In this document: positions 45,897-54,059 of the stretch, piece after piece
Position numbering within the stretch: the stretch's first letter is position 1
Layout of the letters: each line of letters opens with the position of its first letter
Assembly: GCA_964633225.1 (NCBI GenBank)
Contig: CAZWFQ010000002.1
Coordinates: forward strand, 62,001 to 126,000
DNA: 64,000 bases
From: JAKQIM01 sp964633225
Lineage (GTDB): Bacteria > Chloroflexota > Anaerolineae > Anaerolineales > UBA4823
Direction of reading: 5' to 3'
Notes under the pieces: model-generated
Database searches by the model: none
Told to the model about the DNA's origin: nothing
What the model saw: the letters and a program-made list of their open reading frames with translations, nothing else
Position numbers and translations under genes: made by a program

Positions 45897-48253
45897 GGTA
45901 GTTTCTCATCTGGCACAATGACAGTAGCAGAATCGGCTTGTTCGCCCGGCTCCGTGGCTCTGGCTTCACCGGGTACTGCAGGCTGCAGGCGAACTTCCAC
46001 CTTAGCAAGACTGAGGGCGCGGCGCATTTGCAAGACCGCGGTGCGCAGAACCTCATCCACATCAAGGCTCTCACGCATGGTAGCAGTTACCTGGCCAATG
46101 AGCTGTTCACGCACAGCCCGCCGTTGAGAGTCAGAATAGAGCTGAGCACTTTCTAGCGCATTGCTCAATTGACTGGCCAGGGTTCGGATCAAATCGATTT
46201 CTTGTTTGCTCCAGCTAGGGGCAGCCTCGTCGCTGGTATTTTGTGACGCATCTGTTCGTCCGCCCGGTTTACGCAAGCGCAGCATACCACCCGGGCGACC
46301 ATGGACTTTGAAGGGAACAAGCAAAGTATTGGGCTCAGGAGAGGCTGGCTCTGATGAGCGCAGCACTTTATCCATCGCTTCTGACTGTTTCCCCCCCGTA
46401 GGAATGGGATGAACGGTATCGGTACGATCACATGTATAGCCAACAGTGGGCCGGCCACGCAAGATCTTATCCCAGGCCTGGCGGTTGACCTCACCATAAG
46501 CCCGCCGGGTCATTTCAAGGGCATTTTGAGTTTCAGCAAAGAGATTGGCGTTTTCAATTGCGATAGCCACCTGATCAGCAAGAACCTGCAAAGTAGCAAT
46601 ATCTTCTTTGGTGAAGGCAGCTTCCATTGTGCTCTGCACATCCAGGGCGCCAAGCAGCTTACCGCCCGCGATGAGGGGCAGTGCCATCTCAGAGCGGGTG
46701 GCTGGGAGATCGGGGTTGTCAAAGAATACAGCATCTTGCCCAACGTCCATGGCGATACGGGGCTCACGGTTACCGGTCACATAACCCACAATACCCTTTT
46801 GACCTACAGCCAAGGTATGCCCGCGCTCCATCATGCGCTGGCCGCCAAGGCTGTTTGAGGCACGCAGAACGGCATTCTCTCCCATTGTGTCTAGGAGGAA
46901 GATACCAACATGGTAATACTCAAAGCGCTCACTGATCAGTTGGGTAACTTGCTGCAGCAGTTCATCCAGATCGCGCGTAGAAGCAACAGCCTTACCCACC
47001 TCAGCGGCAGCCTGGAGTTGGACAGCTCGTTTTTCCAGCTCTTTGGTACGATCAGCAACGCGCGCCTCAAGGCCAGCTACCAACTCCTGAATTTGGCTGG
47101 TCATCAGGTTGAAAGTATCTGCCAGGGCGCCGGTCTCGTCCTCTGCCAAAACAGGCACTGGCTGGCTAAAATCTCCGCCGGCAACACGCTGTGCGGCCTT
47201 ACTGATCGTCAAAATTGGGCGCGCAATCTGACGCGCTACCAACACAGCACCAGCCGCCAAGAAAGCCACCGTTAACAGGCTCACGCCAAAGATGGTAGCA
47301 GCCAGGCGCGTGGCAGGGGCAAAGGCTTCTGCCTGGCCGATCTCAGTTACAAGGACAAGCTGGCGGTCAGGTATCCAACGATAAATGCCCAAAACAGGGA
47401 CCCCAAGATAATTGGAATAAGCGCCTTGATTGTTGGTGCCCGCAATTGCCAGGTCAATGCCGGGCGTATGCACACCACTCGGGAAGTCGCCAACGGCAAA
47501 CCGGGTTTCAGAAACAAAAGCCGCAAAGCGGTTGATCAGGTACGTTTCGCCGGTTTCACCCAGGCCAGCGCGCTCGCTGATGATGCGGTCCAGGCGTTCA
47601 AGATTGAGCTGAAAAACCAAAACACCAATTGTCTCAAGGCTATCCGTGGCGAACATGGGGGTTGCAATGGTCATCGACAGTTCGCCCGTAAGCAGAGAGG
47701 TATAAATGTTTTGTACGTAGGTGTTTTCACGTCCTTGCAGGTAATAGGCTTCGGTTGAACGATAATCGCCCTGGTGAGAGGCAATGGTAGCCAGAACAAC
47801 TTTGCCGTTTCGCTCAGAAAGGATCAGGATTTCTTCAACGTTTGGCTTGTTCAACAAGAATGTGCTTAAGTAAGTAGACAGGGCATTGTAAGCATCCAAG
47901 AATTCGGTTGAATCTTCGGGACTTTCCAATAACCGCTGACCGTAAGCTTTAAATTCATAAGATCCGGCCAGCAAGTAGATATCGGCCACGTTATCATCCA
48001 CCCAACGTTTAAGCTCTGCCTCTTTCAAGGTGGTCGCCACTTCAAGGCGAGCAAAGACGGATTCTTGGAGGCTTTGGCGGGTCATGAAGTAAGAGACAGC
48101 CGGCACGATGATTGCAGTGATCACCGAGAGGAAGAGGATGGAGCGCACAATGCGTGCAACAAGAGAGCGAGTACGCAAAAGCGATCGCCTGGCGCCTTGC
48201 TGGCTGCGGGCGGGCACTTGATTGGGGGTTTCAGCGCTGGGTGTGCTAAGCAT
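45893..48253 (-). CDS. Membrane receptor: dCache, HAMP, GAF (no output domain)
   Basis: A 786-residue receptor with the classic layout. One helix (~28-48) precedes an extracytoplasmic dCache sensor (KRWVDDNVADIYLLAGSYEF ... YYLQGRENTYVQNIYTS), then come a second helix (~318-340), HAMP (341-388), a coiled coil and a GAF of the His type (YYHVGIFLLDT; ASNSLGG; GIVGYV; DAVFFDNPDLP). A linker with PTVGYTCDRTDTVHPI, a half GAF (LLVPFKVHGRPGGMLRL) and the C-terminal helix pair (REQLIGQVTATMRES) with an acidic tail close the protein. The start at 48253 (MLSTPSAETP) is chosen for its GAAGG site and 8-bp overlap with the upstream gene; a 30-residue longer form would lie wholly in that gene. Confidence 0.88.
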   Translation of the reverse strand: MLSTPSAETPNQVPARSQQGARRSLLRTRSLVARIVRSILFLSVITAIIVPAVSYFMTRQSLQESVFARLEVATTLKEAELKRWVDDNVADIYLLAGSYEFKAYGQRLLESPEDSTEFLDAYNALSTYLSTFLLNKPNVEEILILSERNGKVVLATIASHQGDYRSTEAYYLQGRENTYVQNIYTSLLTGELSMTIATPMFATDSLETIGVLVFQLNLERLDRIISERAGLGETGETYLINRFAAFVSETRFAVGDFPSGVHTPGIDLAIAGTNNQGAYSNYLGVPVLGIYRWIPDRQLVLVTEIGQAEAFAPATRLAATIFGVSLLTVAFLAAGAVLVARQIARPILTISKAAQRVAGGDFSQPVPVLAEDETGALADTFNLMTSQIQELVAGLEARVADRTKELEKRAVQLQAAAEVGKAVASTRDLDELLQQVTQLISERFEYYHVGIFLLDTMGENAVLRASNSLGGQRMMERGHTLAVGQKGIVGYVTGNREPRIAMDVGQDAVFFDNPDLPATRSEMALPLIAGGKLLGALDVQSTMEAAFTKEDIATLQVLADQVAIAIENANLFAETQNALEMTRRAYGEVNRQAWDKILRGRPTVGYTCDRTDTVHPIPTGGKQSEAMDKVLRSSEPASPEPNTLLVPFKVHGRPGGMLRLRKPGGRTDASQNTSDEAAPSWSKQEIDLIRTLASQLSNALESAQLYSDSQRRAVREQLIGQVTATMRESLDVDEVLRTAVLQMRRALSLAKVEVRLQPAVPGEARATEPGEQADSATVIVPDEKLP

Positions 48254-51155
48254 GAGACACCTTCGAACGATCATCAGATTGGTCACCCGGTACTTTGAGC
48301 AGGTCAGGGCCAGCCAACTGCACTTCAACCTCCACCAGGTCAAGAACGCGCCTCAACTCGCGGCTGGTGGTCTGAAGGACCGAGTCAATGTCAAGGGTTT
48401 GGCGCATACGTGCAGAGATCTCACCGACAAGGCGTTCTGTCTCGGCTTGGGCCTGGGCTTCGTTGAAGAAACGGGCACTTTCAAGGGCAATGCTCAAGGT
48501 ATTGGCAATTTCTTGAACAAAATCGACTTCCTGAGCCGTCCAGCCGTACCCAGAGGCCGGCTTGTAACCTCCCAGTGCACCAATCACGGTGTCGCGCACC
48601 TTAATGGGGATTGCCAGGTAGTGCTCGCCCCGAGCATCTTGTTCGCCTGACAGGCTGCCTGTCAGTGAACCAGCAGTCCGAATGGCCTGTTCAAGCTCGG
48701 GCTGCCAACCTGTTTCAGGGAGGACTTGACCACTGGCCTCAGCCCGGTAGCCAAGGGTTGGATTGAGCTGTACCAGCTTAAGCCAGCTTTCACGCGTCAT
48801 TTCACCATAAGCCCGGTTAAGGGATTCGACGGCTTCTTGGCTATCCGCATACAAGCGAGCATTGTCCAGGGCGGCTGCCACCTGGTCAGCCATCGTTTCA
48901 AAAACTGCGATGGTGGCATCGTCAAAAGCATCCGGTTTATCGCTCTGCATTGAAAGAGCTCCCAACACGCGGCCGCGCGAGCGCAGCGGAATGGCGGCTT
49001 CAGAGCGTGTGTTAGGCAAATCGGGGTTGGTCAGGCGAGCCGCATCCATCTCAGCATGCAGGGCCACGCGCGAGAGTTGGTTGGCAACACTCCAACCAAT
49101 CATACCAGTGCCAATCTTCAGACGGTGGTGGCGGGCAAGCATTTTCTCACCTGCCAGGCCGGTGCCAGCGCGCAGTTCAGCGTATTCGCCCGTATCATCC
49201 ACCGCAAACAAGCCCACATAATACAACTCAAAACGTTCACGAATGAGGTTCACCACCTGCTGGACCAATTGGTCAGGATCCAGCATCGAGGTAATCGCTT
49301 TCCCTACCTCGGCTGAGGCCTGCAAGTATGCCGAACGCTGAACAACCGCGGCTGTACGCTCAGCCACTTGCTCTTCCAGGCCTGAGAGGGTGGAGCGCAG
49401 GCGGGAGGTCATTTGGTTGAAGGATTGAGCCAGGTCACCAATTTCATCTTGTGTTTCAACAGCCGCCCGAAGTTGGTAATCGCCGCCTGCAATCTGCTGC
49501 GCAGTTTGAGACAAGTTGGCGATAGGCCCCGTGATGCGATTGGTAACCACAAAAGCCGATAAAATGGCCACCAGCACAGCCCCAGCCGTAACACCCAGGT
49601 TGATGCCCACGGTTTGCAAGATTGGGAGCAGGCTCTCTGATTGATCTTGTTCAGCAATCAAGATCAAATCCAGATCAGGAACAGCCCGGTACACACCCAA
49701 CACAGCCCTGCCGCTGTGATTTTGCTCAAAAGCGCCGATCGCATCACGCCCCAAAGATGCCTCATCAATTCCATCAGAATAAAGGCGTGTCTCTCGAACC
49801 ACCAGGTTCTCATAAATAGAAGGGGTAAGCAAGCGGCGATCCCAATTATCAATCAGCAAAGTCTCACCTGTCCGGCCCAAGCCAGAGCGGTCCAGCATAA
49901 TGGTGTTCAGGTAAGTAAGATTAACCCGCCCCGCCAGCAGTGCAACCACGTCGCCATCTGCTTCCTGAATAGGCGCCGCAACAACCATGATGCGAGTGCC
50001 CGTGACCTGCGAAAGGTAGAGAGGCGAAACGGTAGATTTCACCAAGCCGGCTTCAAAATAGGGATAGCCCCTTTCGTTAAGGCCCACGTGGTCTTCATCG
50101 GTAGAAAGGCGCACAACACCATCCAGGGATACAATGAACAGCTCGTCAAAGACACCGCCCTCGCTAATAATCTGTCGAAAACGCCTCACCTCCGTATCAT
50201 AGGTGCTGCGGTAGAGGGTCATATCGGCATCATTGGGATCAGTGAAAAGGACGCGCATGTAGTAAAGATCAGAAACAGCCGGCTGGGCCAGCAGCAAGTT
50301 GGTGTGGAGGTTTTCGGCCCAAGCCTTGATATCTGTCATTTTAAGGGCTGAGATTGCATCCAACTGGGTAAGAACCTGTTGTTGAACCTGGTTCGCACTC
50401 ACCAAAGTGGAGATGACACCAACCCCCAAAGCAGGCAACAATGCCAGGACAATGAAAATGGTCAACAGCCGGGTGCGAATGGATGCCTGACGCAGCAACC
50501 GGAAAAATATCCAAAAACCGGCCAATACCAGCAGCGCAACAAGAAGCCCGACAAAGATGCGGAAGAGGAGGGTCACATTCCCTGCACCGATGATATCAAA
50601 GCGCTGGATGGGCGAAAAAAGGTTGACCAGCACAAAATAAACAATATACAACACACAGACGATCACCGTCTGCCACCAACGCCCGGGAAAGATAAAAACG
50701 CCAATCAGGATGAACAGCAGCACTCCGCCCAAACCTAGAAATGCAGTGAGACCCTCATGGAAGAGTTCCCCGCCGCCCAGGCCAATCCAGAGGCAAATCG
50801 TAATGAGATAACCCGCCAAGTCCAACAGGCGCTTATTTTTCGTAGAAAAAAGATCTGCGTCTTTGCGCCCAAAAACAAGCCAGGTGGCAAATATCAGGCC
50901 TATAAGAGAAATCCCCTGGGCAATGGCAGCTGCCAACATTTGCCAGGCATTAAGTTGGAAATACAAAATGAGATTTCCAATGCCCGCCAGCAAGGTGGCG
51001 GCTATCCCCAGGCGGGCTAAGGCGCGGATGCCAGGCATGCGGATCTCACCGAGCTGGCTTGCAGGTGCATTGACATCCTGGCTGGGCGGCTCAGGGCGAA
51101 CGCCGGTATCTGCCGGAGGTTGGCTTTGCGTAGGCAGGTTGTCTTGCTTAGACAT
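48246..51155 (-). CDS. Membrane receptor: 7-TM block, dCache, HAMP, GAF (no output domain)
   Basis: A 969-residue receptor. A polar N-terminus (~40 residues) precedes about seven helices (to ~260). A dCache-like domain follows (IKAWAENLHTNLLLAQPAVS ... DGVVRLSTDEDHVGLNERGY), a helix (~512-536), HAMP (TGPIANLSQTAQQIAGGDY), a coiled coil and a GAF of the Val type (LYYVGLFAVDD; AGTGLAG; GMIGWSV; DAARL). A linker with NPTLGYRAEASGQVLPE, a half GAF (YLAIPIKVRDTVIGALGGY) and the common C-terminal helix pair (TERLVGEISARMRQT) complete it. No kinase or other output module. The ATG has GGAGAAAG upstream and overlaps the preceding stop by 8 bp. Confidence 0.88.
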   Translation of the reverse strand: MSKQDNLPTQSQPPADTGVRPEPPSQDVNAPASQLGEIRMPGIRALARLGIAATLLAGIGNLILYFQLNAWQMLAAAIAQGISLIGLIFATWLVFGRKDADLFSTKNKRLLDLAGYLITICLWIGLGGGELFHEGLTAFLGLGGVLLFILIGVFIFPGRWWQTVIVCVLYIVYFVLVNLFSPIQRFDIIGAGNVTLLFRIFVGLLVALLVLAGFWIFFRLLRQASIRTRLLTIFIVLALLPALGVGVISTLVSANQVQQQVLTQLDAISALKMTDIKAWAENLHTNLLLAQPAVSDLYYMRVLFTDPNDADMTLYRSTYDTEVRRFRQIISEGGVFDELFIVSLDGVVRLSTDEDHVGLNERGYPYFEAGLVKSTVSPLYLSQVTGTRIMVVAAPIQEADGDVVALLAGRVNLTYLNTIMLDRSGLGRTGETLLIDNWDRRLLTPSIYENLVVRETRLYSDGIDEASLGRDAIGAFEQNHSGRAVLGVYRAVPDLDLILIAEQDQSESLLPILQTVGINLGVTAGAVLVAILSAFVVTNRITGPIANLSQTAQQIAGGDYQLRAAVETQDEIGDLAQSFNQMTSRLRSTLSGLEEQVAERTAAVVQRSAYLQASAEVGKAITSMLDPDQLVQQVVNLIRERFELYYVGLFAVDDTGEYAELRAGTGLAGEKMLARHHRLKIGTGMIGWSVANQLSRVALHAEMDAARLTNPDLPNTRSEAAIPLRSRGRVLGALSMQSDKPDAFDDATIAVFETMADQVAAALDNARLYADSQEAVESLNRAYGEMTRESWLKLVQLNPTLGYRAEASGQVLPETGWQPELEQAIRTAGSLTGSLSGEQDARGEHYLAIPIKVRDTVIGALGGYKPASGYGWTAQEVDFVQEIANTLSIALESARFFNEAQAQAETERLVGEISARMRQTLDIDSVLQTTSRELRRVLDLVEVEVQLAGPDLLKVPGDQSDDRSKVSHA

Positions 51156-53028
51156 GGCTTTCTCCAGATGCAGGGGGTAAACCTGTTATCGGTGACTGGT
51201 CATCTTGAGCGTCCGAAGGTGTTCCCAGGCGAACAACAACCTTTGAAAGGTTTAGCGCCTGGCGCAGCTCTTGAGAAGCAGTTTTTAAGATCGTTTCAAT
51301 ATCCAGGGTCTGGCGAACGCGTCCACCAATCTCACCCAACACACGCTCGCGCTGCGCCAGGCCTTGTGTCTCCTGATACGACCGCGCTCTTTCCAAAGAG
51401 ATACTCAACTGGTCAAGCAACGTTTCTAACAAATTAACTTCGGTGGCAGTCCATTCCTTGTCGGTCTCATCTTTGCTGATATCAAGCACGCCCAGCACCT
51501 GGTCGCGTACTTTAACCGGAGCAAATAGGCGGGCCCGCTCGCCATCACGCACCTGCAGGATGCGTCCGGTACGTGCAGCCTGGGCCATGTGACTACCAGT
51601 CCAATCACTGCTGCCCCAGGCAGATGGGATGGCCATAACATGCGTCCCATCATAGCGATAACCTAATGCGGCGCGAGATTGAAGCATACCAACCCAGGCA
51701 TCACGCTCCAACTGACCATATGCGCGCCGCTGAGCTTCCAATGCAGACTGAGATTCTGCCAGCAAACGAGTATTATCGATCGCGGCCGCCACCTGATCGG
51801 CCATCGTTTGTAATACAGCCACTGTTTCGGGATCAAAGACATCTGACCGGCTGTCTTGCACGGTCAGGGCGCCAATGCACTGGTTACGCGAGCGCAAAGG
51901 GATAGCGGCTTCAGATCTCGTGTCTGGCAGCTCAGGCACCGTCAGGCGCACATCATCCTTGCGGGCTTCCTGAGCCACGCGTGCCTGGCTGTTCGCCACG
52001 CTCCAACCAATCATCCCCGAGCCTACCCGGATGCGGTGACCACGATCCAAGAAGTGTCTGCCCGCCTCCCCGGTTCCGGCTCGCAATACAGCCCACTGGC
52101 GAGACTCATCCACCAAAAACAGGCCAACATAATACAGGTCAAAGCGTTCTTTGATCAGATCAACAATCTCGCGCACCAACAGATCGCTGTCCATGATCGA
52201 AACAGCCCGGCGGCTAACCTCACTGGAAGCAGTTAACTGCTGGCCTCGTTTCTCAAGCTCAATCGTGCGCGCTTCCACACGTTGCTCCAGGTCGGTGACG
52301 CTTCGCCCAAGCTGATCGCGCATCTGTTCCAGGGCCACGCCCAAGTCAGCCACTTCTTGCACGCCACGCACCTCAATTGGGGCCGAAAGGTCTCCCTGGC
52401 CCATCTGAGCAGCAGCCTTGGCCAGCCCAGGCAAGGGGGCCGCAGCACGCCTGATGATGACAATCACCAAAGTCAGTGCCGCAATCAGCCCAATTCCAAG
52501 GGCCAGTGAAATCGTACGCTGTGCAATGCCCAGGGCAATGCTTAAGGGGCCGCGCGCAAACACATATTCTACCGTGCCAATGCGCTCACTGCCAACAGCC
52601 ACCGGGTAAACCAACACCAGGTAATCATCTGCCCCAGGCTGATTGCTATCCAGGGTTGTAAAACCGCCGCTGATCATGGACTGCTGAGATAAGGCCTGGC
52701 TCTCTGTCACTGAAGGATGCCAGCCATCGCCCACCTCAACCACCATCGCCCCAGTATCATCACGCACCACCGCATAGACGGTATAAGCCCCATCCACAAA
52801 TTGGGCCAGCGTACTGCGCACACTGGCCACGTCCAGGTTATACAAAGCATTGAACACCAATTGCGTGGTAACCTTGACGATTGGTTGACTGCTCACAATG
52901 AGAGCCTGGCTCACATTTTCTTGGTTAGCCCTCAGACTGACAAGGAAAACCGTGCCAAAGGTTAATACCAAGATCAAGCCGATCATTGCCGGCACAGTGG
53001 TGGTTAGTTTTAGTCGTCTCTGGAGCAT
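51148..53028 (-). CDS. Membrane receptor: short extracytoplasmic sensor, HAMP, GAF (no output domain)
   Basis: A 626-residue receptor. A first helix (~12-32) is followed by a ~130-residue sensor (VFNALYNLDVASVRSTLAQF ... DDYLVLVYPVAVGSERIGTV) of sCache/CHASE8-like size, a second helix (~172-194), HAMP (PLPGLAKAAAQMGQGDLS), a coiled coil and a GAF of the Val type (LYYVGLFLVDE; AGTGEAG; GMIGWSV). A linker with RAALGYRYDGTHVMAIP, a half GAF and the C-terminal helix pair (RERVLGEIGGRVRQT) follow. It is the gene after the PhnD-like lipoprotein (53-bp gap, GGAG before the ATG), so that protein could present ligand to this receptor or to the one upstream. Confidence 0.87.
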   Translation of the reverse strand: MLQRRLKLTTTVPAMIGLILVLTFGTVFLVSLRANQENVSQALIVSSQPIVKVTTQLVFNALYNLDVASVRSTLAQFVDGAYTVYAVVRDDTGAMVVEVGDGWHPSVTESQALSQQSMISGGFTTLDSNQPGADDYLVLVYPVAVGSERIGTVEYVFARGPLSIALGIAQRTISLALGIGLIAALTLVIVIIRRAAAPLPGLAKAAAQMGQGDLSAPIEVRGVQEVADLGVALEQMRDQLGRSVTDLEQRVEARTIELEKRGQQLTASSEVSRRAVSIMDSDLLVREIVDLIKERFDLYYVGLFLVDESRQWAVLRAGTGEAGRHFLDRGHRIRVGSGMIGWSVANSQARVAQEARKDDVRLTVPELPDTRSEAAIPLRSRNQCIGALTVQDSRSDVFDPETVAVLQTMADQVAAAIDNTRLLAESQSALEAQRRAYGQLERDAWVGMLQSRAALGYRYDGTHVMAIPSAWGSSDWTGSHMAQAARTGRILQVRDGERARLFAPVKVRDQVLGVLDISKDETDKEWTATEVNLLETLLDQLSISLERARSYQETQGLAQRERVLGEIGGRVRQTLDIETILKTASQELRQALNLSKVVVRLGTPSDAQDDQSPITGLPPASGESHV

Positions 53029-53081
53029 ACTTCAATCTCCATGCTGGCGGGCAGTCATAAACATTCCGCCACCTGTATCAT

Positions 53082-54059
53082 TTAGCGGACCGGAGCAAAT
53101 AACAACTGCAGGGCCTGCATCGTTTCCTGGATGCCAACCGGGAAGGAGTCAAATTGAGATGTTTCCTCAAAGGTGACCAATACCTGGCGGCCTTCAGAAT
53201 TTTCTTCCATGTTGGTGAGAACGGTCTTGACGGCGTCTTGTAAGACCAGGCTCATCGTGGAGCTGGCCAGCACAATATGCCGAGGCACATACTCCGTCTC
53301 ACCAAGGATAACCAATTGATCTCTTTCTGCCTGGGTTAATTCATCATAGTCCAGGTTCGAGAGTACCCCGGCATCGATCCCGCCAGCCAATAATTGGGCA
53401 ACGATATTTTCAATATCGTTCAAAAAGACATACCCGATCTCACTATCTCCAACACCAGAGCCGGTTGTGGCTTTTTCGTTCAGTGTGTACCCCAGCGAAA
53501 CCAGATGCCCCACGGGCAATAAATAGCCCGAGGTAGAAAATGGGTCTTCAAAGCCAACTATATGGCCGTTCAAGTCGTCCATTGTGGTCAACTCGCTCGT
53601 GCTACGGGTAATGATCAGGGATTTGTACTCACCCACGCCGCCTTTCCAGCGCCGCAGAAGGGGAATAGCCGCAGCCTCTTCGTAAACATACAGTGCAATA
53701 TAAGGGCTTTCAAAGAAAAGATCCATTTCCCCAGAGCGCATAGCACTAACTACACTCTCAGAGTCTGCTGCCACAATCACCCTGCCCCGCACAATCCCTT
53801 GATCTGCCAGGTGCTGGGCCAGGTAATCTGCCATGGGCTGGAACTCGGCAATGGTGCCTGCCGGGTCATCCGAGATCACGCCGATTGACACGATCTGCTC
53901 TGGGCCCAGGTCAAGCGGAATTACATTTGAGACACTGGTGGGCTGTAGCGTTACCGATGCAGGCTGGCAGCCGGCCAAAGTGCCCGCCAACACCACACAG
54001 ATCAATACACAGCGCAAAAACACAGACCAGAAACCCTTCAAATTATATGCATTATTCAT
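53082..54059 (-). CDS. PhnD-like substrate-binding lipoprotein
   Basis: A 325-residue exported protein with a lipoprotein signal (lipobox LAGC, Cys31). The mature part is a type II periplasmic-binding fold of the PhnD/phosphonate-phosphite group: IVSIGVISDDPAG at the start, ADYLAQHLADQG, the hinge segment MDLFFESPYIALY, and DLNGHIVGFEDPFSTSGYLLP. PhnD proteins deliver phosphonates, phosphite or other anions to ABC transporters, but related proteins also act as ligand-loaded partners of sensor kinases. No permease or ATPase gene is nearby and both neighbours are receptors, so a sensing role is favoured. It overlaps the upstream receptor by 8 bp. Confidence 0.88.
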   Translation of the reverse strand: MNNAYNLKGFWSVFLRCVLICVVLAGTLAGCQPASVTLQPTSVSNVIPLDLGPEQIVSIGVISDDPAGTIAEFQPMADYLAQHLADQGIVRGRVIVAADSESVVSAMRSGEMDLFFESPYIALYVYEEAAAIPLLRRWKGGVGEYKSLIITRSTSELTTMDDLNGHIVGFEDPFSTSGYLLPVGHLVSLGYTLNEKATTGSGVGDSEIGYVFLNDIENIVAQLLAGGIDAGVLSNLDYDELTQAERDQLVILGETEYVPRHIVLASSTMSLVLQDAVKTVLTNMEENSEGRQVLVTFEETSQFDSFPVGIQETMQALQLLFAPVR